From Paenibacillus sp. FSL R5-0341 (GTDB lineage Bacteria > Bacillota > Bacilli > Paenibacillales > Paenibacillaceae): a stretch of 64,000 nucleotides of DNA. The translations under genes and the position numbers were made by a program. Below, in pieces: positions 34,533 through 48,397 of this stretch; position 1 is the first letter of the stretch; each line of letters begins with the position of its first letter. The notes beneath the pieces were generated by a model. That model did not search any database and was not told where the DNA came from. It saw only the letters and a program-made list of their open reading frames with translations. Where the stretch lies: assembly GCF_037975235.1 (NCBI RefSeq), contig NZ_CP150241.1:1426001-1490000 (forward strand). The letters are read 5' to 3'.

Positions 34533-35315
34533 ATGACGCAGCAAATGGAAGAAATGTCGATTACGGAACATCTGAGCGAGCTGCGGAAGCGGCTGATCTA
34601 CGTATTAAGCATTTTTGTGCTGGGACTGATTGCAGGATTTTTTGTGGCGGACCCGGTATATCAATATCTGACCAAGTCAGAGTCGGCTAAAGGTTTTGTA
34701 TTGCATGCCTTCTCGTTCTGGGACGGGATTGGCATCTACATGAAGATTGCCGGTTTGTTTTCACTTATCATTACGCTGCCGTTTACGGTGTATCAAATCT
34801 GGAAGTTTGTTAGTCCAGGGCTAAAGCCGCGCGAGCGAAAAGCAACGCTGAAGTATGTGCCCTATGTGTTTCTGTTATTTCTTATAGGTATGGCTTTCTC
34901 GTATTATGTCATATTTCCGATGGCACTCGCCTTCACGACAGCCATTACGGAGAAGATGGGGCTTGTGGAGACCTACGGGATGAAACAGTATTTCAGCTTC
35001 CTGTTTGGCATTGTGTTGCCTGTGTCCCTGTTATTTGAGCTACCTTTACTTATTATGTTCCTGACGGGACTGCGGATTCTGAATCCAATTCGTCTTCGCA
35101 AGATGCGTAGGGTCGCTTATTTTGTCTTGATCTTCATTGCAGTGGTTATTACACCGCCAGACTTCATATCCGATCTGCTGGTGATGATTCCCTTGCTCCT
35201 GTTATATGAGATTAGTGTGCTTTTATCTGCAATCGTATACCGCAAGCAGCTTGCGGCCGATCAAGAGATTGAATCCCGTTACGTTCGTGCTGAGGATAAG
35301 AAGCATGCAGGCTGA
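34533..35315 (+). CDS. tatC: Sec-independent translocase TatC
   Basis: The signal-recognising subunit of the Tat pathway, a 260-residue protein with six helices. Family features are ITEHLSELRKRL at the N-terminus, the LFSLIITLPFTVYQIWKFVSPGLKPRERK block after helix 2, and FELPLLIMFL, followed by VITPPDFISDLLVMIPL. ATG 34533 follows GGGGGGCAGG. The stop is followed by a terminator-like stem at 35335-35370. Confidence 0.95.
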   Translation: MTQQMEEMSITEHLSELRKRLIYVLSIFVLGLIAGFFVADPVYQYLTKSESAKGFVLHAFSFWDGIGIYMKIAGLFSLIITLPFTVYQIWKFVSPGLKPRERKATLKYVPYVFLLFLIGMAFSYYVIFPMALAFTTAITEKMGLVETYGMKQYFSFLFGIVLPVSLLFELPLLIMFLTGLRILNPIRLRKMRRVAYFVLIFIAVVITPPDFISDLLVMIPLLLLYEISVLLSAIVYRKQLAADQEIESRYVRAEDKKHAG

Positions 35316-35334
35316 ATGAAACGATCTGTAATGT

Positions 35335-35370
35335 GCCCGGAAAAGACGGTCTGTTCTTATCCGGGCTATT
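35335..35370 (+). terminator. Terminator-like stem after tatC
   Basis: GCCCGG (35335-35340) pairs with CCGGGC (35361-35366), with inner AAGA/TCTT pairing. The following T-run is weak (TATTTCTG). Confidence 0.5.
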
Positions 35371-35587
35371 TCTGTAGACTGTCACACACAAGGCAGGACA
35401 AGCAGGCATAATATGTTCAGCAATGGATACAATGGGAAAGGGACTGTCTGCTAACGTTGCAGAAGGGCACAAGAATTTCGTAGAATAAGAGTAGCGAGTT
35501 GCAACATTTATCCAGGCATACCGGGTGTTATTTGGTTGTGTTGGTGTAAATTCAACGTAAATTCTCGCAGGAATTCGTCAAAAGGAC

Positions 35588-35654
35588 TTGAAATCATGCT
35601 TCAAGTTGAGTATCATAAAGTTGGTTGTTAGCACTGAACACTGTCGAGTGCTAA
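35588..35654 (+). promoter_or_regulatory. groESL promoter with CIRCE operator
   Basis: TTGAAA (35588-35593), 17-base spacer and TATCAT (35611-35616) form the promoter. The CIRCE element is 35628-35654: TTAGCACTG, nine bases, GAGTGCTAA. One base differs from the standard TTAGCACTC left arm. HrcA binds CIRCE to repress chaperone genes until heat shock. Confidence 0.92.
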
Positions 35655-35713
35655 TACATATGGCTACAACCTACAATGTAACGTTATATAATTTCAAAAG
35701 GAGGCTATTTTTC

Positions 35714-35995
35714 ATGATCAGACCTTTAGGTGAACGCGTATTGGTAGAACCACTGGAGCAAGAGCAAACAACTTCTTTCGGGATCGTACTCCCGGACTCC
35801 GCCAAAGAAAAACCGCAAGAGGGTAGAATCATTGCAGTTGGTGCTGGAGTATTGAAAGACGGCGTACGTGTGGCTCTGGAAGTGAAAGAAGGAGATCGCG
35901 TTATTTTCTCCAAATATGCCGGTACAGAAATCAAATTCGAAGGTAAAGAATATTTGATTATGAAAGAAAGCGATATTCACGCGATTCTCGACTAA
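35714..35995 (+). CDS. groES: Co-chaperonin GroES
   Basis: A 93-residue lid protein for GroEL. It begins [20 protein letters not shown] and has the mobile-loop region followed by [15 protein letters not shown] and [19 protein letters not shown], all standard. AAAAGGAGG at 35697-35705 sets ATG 35714; the longer frame upstream crosses the CIRCE element and is not coding. groEL follows in the same operon. Confidence 0.97.
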   Translation: MIRPLGERVLVEPLEQEQTTSFGIVLPDSAKEKPQEGRIIAVGAGVLKDGVRVALEVKEGDRVIFSKYAGTEIKFEGKEYLIMKESDIHAILD

Positions 35996-36053
35996 TTCAA
36001 ATTTAATCGGACAACCGAACCATATAGCAGTACCATTTTCCAACAAAAACTAG

Positions 36054-37703
<1,650 letters not shown>

Positions 37704-37795
37704 TAAAGGTGTAAAAACCTTTAAAGCATCATGTGCCTGGCAGAGCGAATTCTCGTTACGATGTGACGAGAATTGGTGAAGCAGTCACTGATACA

Positions 37796-37857
37796 AATTA
37801 TAAATAACACAAAAACCACTTCTTAATTAAGGAGTGGTTTTTGTGTTATTTATAATT
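37796..37857. terminator. Very long hairpin terminator after groEL
   Basis: A 25-bp perfect inverted repeat (37796-37820 with 37833-37857), and the 12-base loop can extend the stem further through CTTAATTAAG. The upper part contains AAAAACCACT/AGTGGTTTTT, so a T-run follows the GC-richer core in both directions. Confidence 0.8.
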
Positions 37858-38001
37858 ATCATAATTCAAGTTCACTAATTTTGGAGAGTTCCCATTTTTT
37901 ATTTCTTAGAGTTACTTTAGATATATGCTTCCCTATTGCAAATAGAATATTTGCAGTTGTATGATGAAGGTTAGTATTAAGAGATACGGAGGTCAGATAT
38001 C

Positions 38002-38442
38002 ATGAAACATGTTAGAAAAATGATAGTGGCAGTTTTGGTGTCTGCTGCTGTTATCATCTTAATTTATAATTTCACTTCCAATTCTGAAGGAAGATTCGTA
38101 AAAGCAAATGAACCTATAAATACTCCAGTAACTCCATTAACAGTAATTAATAATGAAGATTTCGCAGGTACTACAAATACGCATCGGTTTGATATTCCGG
38201 CAGGATTTAGTTATGTGAAAGTGAGTTTTAAAAACACGGGTTCGAAACACTTCACATTTACGATCAATAAAGGATCTACTAGTGGAACCGCAATAACGTC
38301 TGGAAGTGTTCCAGCAGATGGAAAAGAGCATACATATTATAGTGACAAAGCGTTGTCGACGGGTTTGTATTATGTAAGTACCTCTTCTGCGCAAGGGATG
38401 TCTGGCACATTAGATGTTTCTCTGGGAACTGATGTTAATTAA
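38002..38442 (+). CDS. Small exported protein of unknown function
   Basis: A 146-residue protein with an N-terminal hydrophobic segment (about residues 7-25) and a beta-rich, Thr/Ser-rich remainder with HRFDIPAGFSYVKVSFKNTG and GLYYVSTSS, resembling small secreted beta-sandwich domains. No cleavage site or catalytic residue can be assigned. GGAGG precedes ATG 38002. It is monocistronic or weakly linked to the next small membrane gene. Confidence 0.7.
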   Translation: MKHVRKMIVAVLVSAAVIILIYNFTSNSEGRFVKANEPINTPVTPLTVINNEDFAGTTNTHRFDIPAGFSYVKVSFKNTGSKHFTFTINKGSTSGTAITSGSVPADGKEHTYYSDKALSTGLYYVSTSSAQGMSGTLDVSLGTDVN

Positions 38443-38564
38443 AGATTCGGTAATTCGCTCTAAATGCAGATTTGAAGCCCTGTGATTGAAACCTCGTTCC
38501 TATGGTTTCGTATGTACTGTGATACATAGAGAGCTTATCAGTAACGACTTGAGGAGGAAATGAT

Positions 38565-38801
38565 TTGAGAAAGGGTACAAAGTGGACATTGTTGATTCTG
38601 GGCTTGATGCTCGCTGCAATTTTTATTAACTTCTATATGAATCTATATAGCTTCGCTTATGCGCTGATTACGGTGCTGTTACTTGCCTTTATGGGGTGGG
38701 GATTCTTAGCAAAGTTAAAGAATGACGTTCGTCAGCATGAAGATCATCATAGAAGAGAGCATCAGTCTGCGAACGATGACATCGATAGATACACCAGGTA
38801 G
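38565..38801 (+). CDS. Small two-helix membrane protein
   Basis: A 78-residue protein with two hydrophobic segments (about residues 7-27 and 30-48) and a histidine- and charge-rich C-terminus (HEDHHRREHQ). The TTG start at 38565 follows GAGGAGG. Function unknown. Confidence 0.65.
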   Translation: MRKGTKWTLLILGLMLAAIFINFYMNLYSFAYALITVLLLAFMGWGFLAKLKNDVRQHEDHHRREHQSANDDIDRYTR

Positions 38802-38877
38802 AATTCAACCAACCAACCTACCTACCATACTTAGCACGTAGCATACATGAGAAGTTATAAGAAACTTGCCCTGAAAA

Positions 38878-38900
38878 GGCTCCCGTGAGGGAGTCTTTTT
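38878..38900 (+). terminator. Intrinsic terminator
   Basis: GGCTCCC (38878-38884) pairs with GGGAGTC (38889-38895), followed by TTTTT. A short AACC/TACC simple repeat precedes it at 38805-38828. Confidence 0.75.
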
Positions 38901-39028
38901 AATGGCTGATCTTGTAAAAGGAAGTAGTGATGTTTTCTTCTATTGCTAAACAGACAGTTGTTAATTAAAATTAACATATGAGTAAGTGCTCATGTATTAG
39001 TATATAGACGATATTGGAGATGATACAT

Positions 39029-40078
39029 ATGTACGATGTATTGGTTATCGGAGCTGGACAAGCAGGCTTGGCAGCAGGTTACTATCTTCAGCAGTCGGGG
39101 TTAACCTTTTTAATCGTTGACGCTGCCTCATCTGTCGGAGAGTCTTGGCGTAAACGATACGATTCCTTGCGTCTTTTTACCCCACGAATGTATGATGGTT
39201 TACCGGGATTGCCTCTTAGTGGAAATAAAAATAGCTTGCCAAGCAAAGATGAAATTGCAGATTATTTTGAAAGTTACGCCAAGAGAATGCATCTTCCTAT
39301 AAAGTTAAACTGTGAAATCTCGCGTCTATCGAAGCAAGATGAGATGTACTATGCTGAAACTAATGATGGAATGATTGAAGCGCGCAATATTATCGTTGCG
39401 ACGGGCCCTTTCCAGACCAAGAATGTTCCTCATTTTGCGAAATCATTATCCGAGAATGTGGTTCAGCTTCACTCATCAGAGTATAAAAATATGTCTCAAT
39501 TGCATCATGGAACAACAGTAGTTGTAGGTGGAGGGAATTCAGGTGCCCAAATCGCTGTAGAGTTAGCATCAGATGAACAACAAACCGTATACATATCCAT
39601 AGCTCGAAATATTACCTTTAGGCCTTTGCATATCATGAAACAAAGTATATTCTGGTATTTTGAAAAGCTCGGCGTATTACGTGCAAGTGCAGATCGTATG
39701 GTTGGAAAATGGTTGCGAAATCAGCCCGAGTACGTTTATGGCTACGAGTTAAAAGAGTTGATGATCCAAGGGAAAGTTAACATGCGCCCACGTGCTGTAA
39801 ATGCAATAGATGACCGCATCCTATATGAGGATGGTAGTGAGACACGAATAGACAATATTATCTGGGCGACTGGATTTAAGCGAAACGATAGTTGGATCGC
39901 TATCAATACTGCTTTTGATGCCCAAGGTGCAATTTTACACGAGAGAGGAGTCTCACCGGTTGCTGGACTTTACTTTGTAGGACTGCCTTGGCAGACATCA
40001 CGAGGCTCTGCATTGTTGGGATGGGTCAAGTACGATGCTCAGAGAATCGTTAGTCATATCAAAGGTAAATCATATTAA
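39029..40078 (+). CDS. Flavin-containing monooxygenase-like FAD/NAD(P)H oxidoreductase
   Basis: A 349-residue protein with two dinucleotide-binding motifs: FAD site GAGQAGLAAG near residue 8 and NAD(P)H site VVGGGNSGAQIAVELA near residue 165. ATG of the class B monooxygenase type is suggested by the order and by IIWATGFK near residue 280. The substrate is unknown; relatives include YrpB/CzcO-like oxidoreductases. GGAG nine bases upstream favours ATG 39029. An imperfect palindrome, ATGAG-taagtg-CTCAT (near 38978), upstream may be an operator. Confidence 0.85.
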   Translation: MYDVLVIGAGQAGLAAGYYLQQSGLTFLIVDAASSVGESWRKRYDSLRLFTPRMYDGLPGLPLSGNKNSLPSKDEIADYFESYAKRMHLPIKLNCEISRLSKQDEMYYAETNDGMIEARNIIVATGPFQTKNVPHFAKSLSENVVQLHSSEYKNMSQLHHGTTVVVGGGNSGAQIAVELASDEQQTVYISIARNITFRPLHIMKQSIFWYFEKLGVLRASADRMVGKWLRNQPEYVYGYELKELMIQGKVNMRPRAVNAIDDRILYEDGSETRIDNIIWATGFKRNDSWIAINTAFDAQGAILHERGVSPVAGLYFVGLPWQTSRGSALLGWVKYDAQRIVSHIKGKSY

Positions 40079-40219
40079 ACTATACAAAGCGATTGGAAGG
40101 TTATTCTGTCATCGTAGTGTCTGTGTAAATAACTTTAACTTATGTAGATTAAATATCAGGAATAATTAGCGAATATCATAACTCACATTTTGGGGTATAT
40201 TCCTAAAAGGAGGGATATT

Positions 40220-40566
40220 ATGAAATTGTTTAAACTGCCAATGATTCTTTGTGTTATAGTGCTTGTATCTATTCTCTCAGCTTGTGGTGCGGATGATATA
40301 ATCCGCGGAAAGAGCGATAACTGGAATATAGCTCTTCAGAGATCGACAGGAATCTATACTATAACCTACATCGGTGATGAAAAGCGTATAAAGGATTTTG
40401 TGTTTGACCTTACTGGCAACAATTTATCACAACAGGGGAAATCACTTGAAGAAGAAGGGGTACCGTTCACAATGTCGTGAACAATTACTGAGACGGAGAA
40501 AATGAAAAATCCGATTACCTTTAAAATGAGTTGGAACAATCAAAGCGAGACTGTAACTTTTGAATA
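40220..40566 (+). pseudogene. Lipoprotein gene interrupted by an in-frame TGA
   Basis: The frame encodes a lipoprotein signal (lipobox LSAC near residue 21) and SDNWNIALQRSTG, then meets TGA at 40478-40480. The same frame continues for 28 more codons (TITETEKMKNPITFKMSWNN ... TVTFE) to TAA at 40564-40566. The continuation has the typical closing strand of small lipoproteins with an N-W-N-x-x-S-E-T pattern. This suggests a single-base nonsense mutation in a gene of about 115 codons. AGGAGGG precedes ATG 40220. The truncated product of 86 residues may still be made. Confidence 0.7.
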
Positions 40567-40644
40567 ACGCTCGCATGGTGGGGGTGTCCATCATTGGTTT
40601 GGTGGCAATTACTGAACTATTCAAACAGTACATATCACACGTTG

Positions 40645-40673
40645 GGCCGTTCCTTCATGGAGCGGCCTTTTTA
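40645..40673 (+). terminator. Intrinsic terminator after the interrupted lipoprotein gene
   Basis: GGCCGTTCC (40645-40653) pairs with GGAGCGGCC (40659-40667) with one G-U, then TTTTT. Confidence 0.8.
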
Positions 40674-40685
40674 CACAATCGCATC

Positions 40686-41372
40686 TTATTTCGCAACAGT
40701 TATTTCAAACGTCGAGTGATCATGATCCTGTACGCTGAAGCGATATTCCAATCCATTTCGAACTGTCGCTCCATCAAAATCACGCTGATTCACATCGCGA
40801 TCCAATATACCGATATCCTGAATGACATTTTGTGCATCGTTATATGTGTACTCATTATTGGTTGTAAGAATGAGTGTGGCGATAGCAGTCAAAAGAATTC
40901 CACCCGTTGGTTCGCTCGTATCACCAGTTGCATATAACCTGACTTCCTGTATGCTCTCATCTGCATTCACTACACCAACCAAGCGCAATTCGTCATTGAA
41001 AACATACTCGAAAGTGTCAGTGTCCTGCGCTGAAGAGTCATTCATATCCAAGCGGGTAATACTCAAACCATTCAGTCGATATTTGCCAACGGCGCCATTA
41101 AACTTGTTTTTAAATTCAGTGGTAGTCATGTGGAGGCCAGAAAGTTTAATCTGGGGTGAAGGGGTCTGATCTATTTCAGGCTGAGTTGAGTTTGATGATA
41201 AAGTCAGCATGCCGTACAACCCTATTGAAGCAATCGCAAAACAGGCCGTCGTTAAAAAAATGTATCTGATCGGCAACCTGTTACCTTTCCGAATAGATAA
41301 GATCATCCCAACAACAAATACCAAGAAAGAAAGTAAGCCAAGAATAAAGATTATTGTAAAAAGATATTGCAA
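40686..41372 (-). CDS. Membrane protein of unknown function
   Basis: A 228-residue protein with two N-terminal hydrophobic helices (about residues 3-25 and 37-58), then an extracellular domain (LSGLHMTTTEFKNKFNGAVG). The domain's order of short strands and helices suggests a small alpha/beta lipoprotein-like fold, but no family is recognised. TTG at 41372 follows GAGGTGAG at six bases. Confidence 0.7.
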   Translation of the reverse strand: MQYLFTIIFILGLLSFLVFVVGMILSIRKGNRLPIRYIFLTTACFAIASIGLYGMLTLSSNSTQPEIDQTPSPQIKLSGLHMTTTEFKNKFNGAVGKYRLNGLSITRLDMNDSSAQDTDTFEYVFNDELRLVGVVNADESIQEVRLYATGDTSEPTGGILLTAIATLILTTNNEYTYNDAQNVIQDIGILDRDVNQRDFDGATVRNGLEYRFSVQDHDHSTFEITVAK

Positions 41373-41476
41373 AGTCTCACCTCGTAATAGAGTAATAGCT
41401 GTTAAAATCTTTTTTGCACCTCATTCATTATAATGTTCCGTTGAAAAACTTTAAACCCATACTACTCACCACTCCA

Positions 41477-41513
41477 CAAAAAAAGCACTGCCGGCATACT
41501 GCCAGCAGTGCTT
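41477..41513 (-). terminator. Intrinsic terminator of lacZ
   Basis: On the minus strand AAGCACTGC (41505-41513) pairs with 41483-41491, with an inner TGGCA/TGCCG stem, and is followed by TTTTTTTGTGG. Confidence 0.85.
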
Positions 41514-41521
41514 GCTTGATG

Positions 41522-44674
<3,153 letters not shown>

Positions 44675-44767
44675 TCATTATAGAATTGAATTGATACTTA
44701 GAAAATAAAGAATATTGCCCATATATATCACAATATGAAACTAACGACGGAGAGAGTGGTGTACTGG

Positions 44768-45601
44768 ATGGATACCCGGATTTTTTTTGGTAAAACAGAA
44801 GAAGCTGCTCGCCTGCCGATCTATATGACCACGGTTGGATACTGGGAGCACCAATATGAAACTGAGCGTCCAGAGGGATTCCCGGATTATCAGATCCACC
44901 AGATTATTCATGGTCAGGGGAGGCTAATTATACAAGACGAAGAGTACATCGTCGGACCAGGTGACGTTTTCGTTCTGTACCCTGATGTCCCGCATAAATA
45001 TATGCCGATCAGTGACCGCTGGGAGCTGGCTTGGGTCTCGTTTCAGGGGAGAGAGGCCAGTCAGCTATTATCTTATGCAGGTATTACCGGTTCACGCGTG
45101 TGCAGACTCCGGACAGCCACACTGCTGCATGGACTGGAGCAACTTCTGGTTAGAGGTGAGAATGGCGGTGATACGGATTATGCAGATTACGATGTGGAGT
45201 GTTCCAAACAATTATATGCTCTGTTGCTGGATCTGAAGCCACTACTCATCGTATCTGCCAACTATAATGATGATCTGGAGCGCTTGAAGCCTGTGCTGCG
45301 TTATATCGCAGAGCATCTGGATCGTTCACTGTCGCTGAAGGAACTGGCCGATGTGGCGGTGGTGTCTCCTCAATATTTGTGCAGGCTGTTTCAGAAGGCA
45401 CTCCATACCAGACCTGTATTTTACGTGAACCAGGAGCGGATTAATCGGAGTAAACAGCTCATGTTCAGTGAGAGAGAGCTCCGAATCTATGAAGTTGCTG
45501 ATCGGGTGGGCTACGAGAACGCCAGTTATTTCTGTGCGATGTTCAAAAGGCATACAGGCATGAGTCCGGAACGTTTTCGCAAACTGCACGGACTGAGTTG
45601 A
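44768..45601 (+). CDS. AraC family regulator, likely of lacZ
   Basis: A 277-residue regulator with an N-terminal cupin-like sugar-sensing domain (QIHQIIHGQGRLIIQDEEY, VGPGDVFVLYPDVPHKY) and a C-terminal double helix-turn-helix (LSLKELADVAVVSPQYLCRLF and IYEVADRVGYENASYFCAMF). The GGAGAGAGTGG site favours ATG 44768; ATG 44735 lacks one. Divergent placement 126 bases from lacZ suggests it activates lacZ in response to a galactoside. Confidence 0.9.
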   Translation: MDTRIFFGKTEEAARLPIYMTTVGYWEHQYETERPEGFPDYQIHQIIHGQGRLIIQDEEYIVGPGDVFVLYPDVPHKYMPISDRWELAWVSFQGREASQLLSYAGITGSRVCRLRTATLLHGLEQLLVRGENGGDTDYADYDVECSKQLYALLLDLKPLLIVSANYNDDLERLKPVLRYIAEHLDRSLSLKELADVAVVSPQYLCRLFQKALHTRPVFYVNQERINRSKQLMFSERELRIYEVADRVGYENASYFCAMFKRHTGMSPERFRKLHGLS

Positions 45602-45652
45602 AAGTCTGAATGCTGTTATTCATTTTGAATTTTGATCTGATATTCATCCCAA

Positions 45653-45688
45653 TTTCAGTTTCCATTAAGGTTGTGAAGGTAAGATAAG
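45653..45688 (+). promoter_or_regulatory. Promoter region of putative sRNA copy 1
   Basis: Thirty-six bases match 54555-54590 at 28 positions. The -10 TAAGAT is at 45680-45685. The -35 region (AGTTTC) is poor, so an activator may be needed; the conserved TTTCAG and ATTAAGGT blocks are candidate binding sites. Confidence 0.5.
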
Positions 45689-45765
45689 TCTTGTAAACCC
45701 CTTCTCGTGTTAAATAGATGTGTGACTGGCCCTATCGGATTGTCCTCCGGTAGGGCACTTTTTTT
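45689..45765 (+). ncRNA. Putative small RNA, copy 1
   Basis: 45689-45728 is identical over all 40 bases to 54591-54630 and begins at the predicted start site. It contains the C-rich stretch AAACCCCTTCTCGTG, complementary to GGAGG- or GGGG-type ribosome sites. It ends in an intrinsic terminator: GCCCTATCGGA (45729-45739) with TCCGGTAGGGC (45746-45756), then a T-run. No open reading frame is present. Base-pairing targets are inference. Confidence 0.65.
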
Positions 45766-45838
45766 CTTCATTTCTACTGTTGATGGTATGATAGATGAAT
45801 ACATAATGTGTAACCAACTCTAGTGATCGGAGGATGGA

Positions 45839-46777
45839 ATGGTGGATCACAGCCTGCACCCATTGTTTAAGCCTATTCAGATAAATGGAACGTACCCTAA
45901 CAGTTATTATGTTGAGAAAATACCTGCTGCCGGCTTGATGGCTTATGTGGCCTGTTATTGGGAATCAGGATCTCTTCCGAACACGCATGCAGATGTTAAT
46001 TGGGGAGAAGGTCGAGAGCCATCGGTGATCACTGTCCCTGCACGGGTATTGCCGGATGGTTGCACGGATATGCTGATTACATACGACCCGGTCTGTTCAG
46101 AACATTCCTATGCTTACTGTGGTAATTATACACAGCCGTTCGCTGTACCTGAGCGATCCGATGAAGGCCCTCCTGCTGGAGATTACACCTTTGGTGTCCG
46201 ATTCTTTCCAGGTGGTGCGCATGTCTTCCATGGCATGCCTCTGGAATGGTTTACGGATAAGCGAATTGCCCTTCAGGAATGTTGGCCAGAGAAGCTGAAC
46301 GAGCTTCAGGAGCGGATGGCCGAAACGAATCGTTTTGCAGAGCGGGTAGAGGTTATGAATGCGTACTTGAGTCCATTGTCTGTGCAGGCAAGCACATCTG
46401 AGAACGATCTGATGAAAAACGTGCTGCACCGCATCTTTATAGATGGGGGGCGTATGACTGTCCAGGAGCTGGCGATGCGTGAAGTGATCAGTGAGCGGCA
46501 GCTGCATCGCAAGTTCTCAGAGTGGGTCGGAATCAGTCCCAAACGATTCAGTGAGGTAGTTCGTTTTCATCGTGTGTTGCGTGATATTCATCAGGGGAAC
46601 ACGGTAGACTGGGCAATGCTTGCCCAGAATCATGGTTTCTTTGACCAAGCCCACCTGATTCGGCAATTTCGCAAGTTTTATGGAGAGACTCCGTTGACGG
46701 CAGCCAGAGAGCATGGCAGGATGTTGTCCGATTTGTACAATAGATCTGTAGAACCGTCGGTTATACTTAAATCGTGA
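45839..46777 (+). CDS. AraC family regulator with N-terminal DUF6597-like domain
   Basis: A 312-residue regulator. The N-terminal half has the pattern AGLMAYVACYWESG, VLPDGCTDMLITYDP and VRFFPGGAHVFHGMPLEWFTD found in DUF6597-type AraC regulators. The C-terminal HTH pair is VQELAMREVISERQLHRKFSEWVGI and WAMLAQNHGFFDQAHLIRQF. CGGAGG precedes ATG 45839. The DinB-family gene starts 27 bases after its stop, so it is a likely two-gene operon. Confidence 0.88.
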   Translation: MVDHSLHPLFKPIQINGTYPNSYYVEKIPAAGLMAYVACYWESGSLPNTHADVNWGEGREPSVITVPARVLPDGCTDMLITYDPVCSEHSYAYCGNYTQPFAVPERSDEGPPAGDYTFGVRFFPGGAHVFHGMPLEWFTDKRIALQECWPEKLNELQERMAETNRFAERVEVMNAYLSPLSVQASTSENDLMKNVLHRIFIDGGRMTVQELAMREVISERQLHRKFSEWVGISPKRFSEVVRFHRVLRDIHQGNTVDWAMLAQNHGFFDQAHLIRQFRKFYGETPLTAAREHGRMLSDLYNRSVEPSVILKS

Positions 46778-46804
46778 GAATAAAAGATAAGGGAGACATC
46801 ATAT

Positions 46805-47293
46805 ATGAATGGAACATTGCAGATTCGGGATCATTTGTTAAATGAGTTGGAAACAGGCGTACGGACGGGGGCTTCGTTGATTCGCTTGATCCGTTCGGAG
46901 GATTGGTCGGTTCGTCCACAGGAGAATATGCGTTCATTGGTGGAGCTTGTGCATCACTTTATCCAGATCACGGCATCGGATCTTGCCATTATGCAAGAGA
47001 AAAGTGAAGCAGAGGTTGGTCTGGTGGAGAACAGCCTGTCCGGAATCGAGGATATCGATAAGCTGGAAGCAACGTTGTGGAGCAATTTCGAATCCTATAA
47101 AGCATATATCACGGGATTGAGTGAAGAAGATTATTTAAACCGCTCAACCAAAGCTTTCTATATGGAACATGGTCATTTGCAGGCGCAATGGCAGATTGAA
47201 ACGTTAACGCATGTGTTCCATCACCGTTCGCAGCTGTATAACTATCTCAAGCAGCAGGGTCATGAACTTAACTTTTTCATGCTGTATGCCTAA
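46805..47293 (+). CDS. DinB family protein
   Basis: A 162-residue four-helix-bundle protein of the DinB/YfiT superfamily. The candidate metal triad is the His of VHHFIQ near residue 49 and the HxxxH of HVFHHRSQLY near residues 137-141. Members include thiol transferases and stress proteins; activity cannot be predicted. AAGGGAG lies before the start. Confidence 0.88.
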   Translation: MNGTLQIRDHLLNELETGVRTGASLIRLIRSEDWSVRPQENMRSLVELVHHFIQITASDLAIMQEKSEAEVGLVENSLSGIEDIDKLEATLWSNFESYKAYITGLSEEDYLNRSTKAFYMEHGHLQAQWQIETLTHVFHHRSQLYNYLKQQGHELNFFMLYA

Positions 47294-47361
47294 AGCAATT
47301 CCTTGAAAAGGGGGACACAATATGTGTCGCCTTTTTTGTTTTGCATGGATGTCTATCCCAT

Positions 47362-47406
47362 TTGACAGAACACGATAAGCATCGTTATAATTGAGAATTA
47401 TTATCA
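47362..47406 (+). promoter_or_regulatory. Promoter with Fur box
   Basis: TTGACA (47362-47367), 18-base spacer and TATAAT (47386-47391). TGAGAATTATTATCA (47392-47406) matches the 7-1-7 Fur/PerR inverted repeat TGATAATnATTATCA at 14 of 15 positions and covers the start site, so iron-dependent repression is likely. Confidence 0.85.
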
Positions 47407-47443
47407 TTTAAAACGAGCGGATGGATTTCAGAGGGGTTATGCA

Positions 47444-48397
47444 ATGAATATAGACAGGTATATTGAGCTATGGAATCAGGCTGCGGTTCAGGTCGTGGAT
47501 GTGCAGCATCATATGTTGGGGCATGGGCAGGACTCCATGATACATGAATTGCCGACCAGCGGACTAATCTACACGGTTCGTGGTGGTGGCTTAATTTACA
47601 TGGATTACAACCAGTACAGAACAGATCGCTATCATTTGATCCATGGCGGGAAAGGGAGCTTTCTGCAGATTGATGTACTCGAAGAACAGTTGGAGTATTA
47701 TCTGATTTTGTATCAAGCACACATCTTGTTATCTGCTGGAACAGCTGCTCGACTACTACCGGATGGGAGTCCGTTATTAGAGATTCAATATGATCTGAAG
47801 CCCATTCATCCGGTGATGTTACAGGATAAAATAAGTCAGCTTAGACAGATGTGGACATCTCCACACCGTTTGCAGGAAATGCAGGTTCGTTCCATCTTCT
47901 TGCAGGTCATGATGGAGATTCTGGAACAGTTGCAGTCCACAGAGGTCTCGTCTGAACCTCCTGATCTGGTGGCACAGGCGATGAGCTACATTCAGGAACA
48001 CTATCACCTTCCAATCACAATCGATTCACTGGCTGCCAAGCTGGAATGCAGTCCAAGACACCTCGGACGCTTGTTCCGTAATAGCGAGATTGGTCAGAGC
48101 CCATCGGATTATCTTGTGCAATTCCGAATGAGCAAAGCGCGTGAATTGCTTGTGCAAACGGATCTTGCGCTGAAGGATGTGGCGAGTAGCATCGGTTACG
48201 AGGATGTCTATCATTTTAGCCGTATGTTCAAAAAGTACTGTGGTTTATCTCCGATTCACTATCGTAATCAGTATCTTCAATCGCCAACAGGTCTGAATAC
48301 GACATCTGCTATGTCCGATATATCCATTGTTGAGTCGCTCATACCCCGTTATATTGATAATGATTCTCAAAACAAACAAGTAAGCGGGGGTTCTTTC
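47444..48397 (+). CDS. AraC family regulator, N-terminal part of a fused reading frame
   Basis: Residues 1-318 of a longer open frame: an N-terminal sensory domain (ELPTSGLIYTVRGGGLIYMD) and the AraC HTH pair, PITIDSLAAKLECSPRHLGRLF and LALKDVASSIGYEDVYHFSRMF, ending about residue 285. There is no stop: a linker rich in Ser/Thr/Asn joins directly to the lipoprotein that follows. The arrangement resembles Btr of B. subtilis, an AraC protein fused to a siderophore-binding domain, but here a membrane/lipobox segment is in between. A Fur box controls it. Confidence 0.75.

Noticed and set aside
38970..38995. TetR-type operator before the monooxygenase gene
   Set aside because: ATGAG-taagtg-CTCAT is only five paired bases and no regulator gene is adjacent; too weak to list as a feature.
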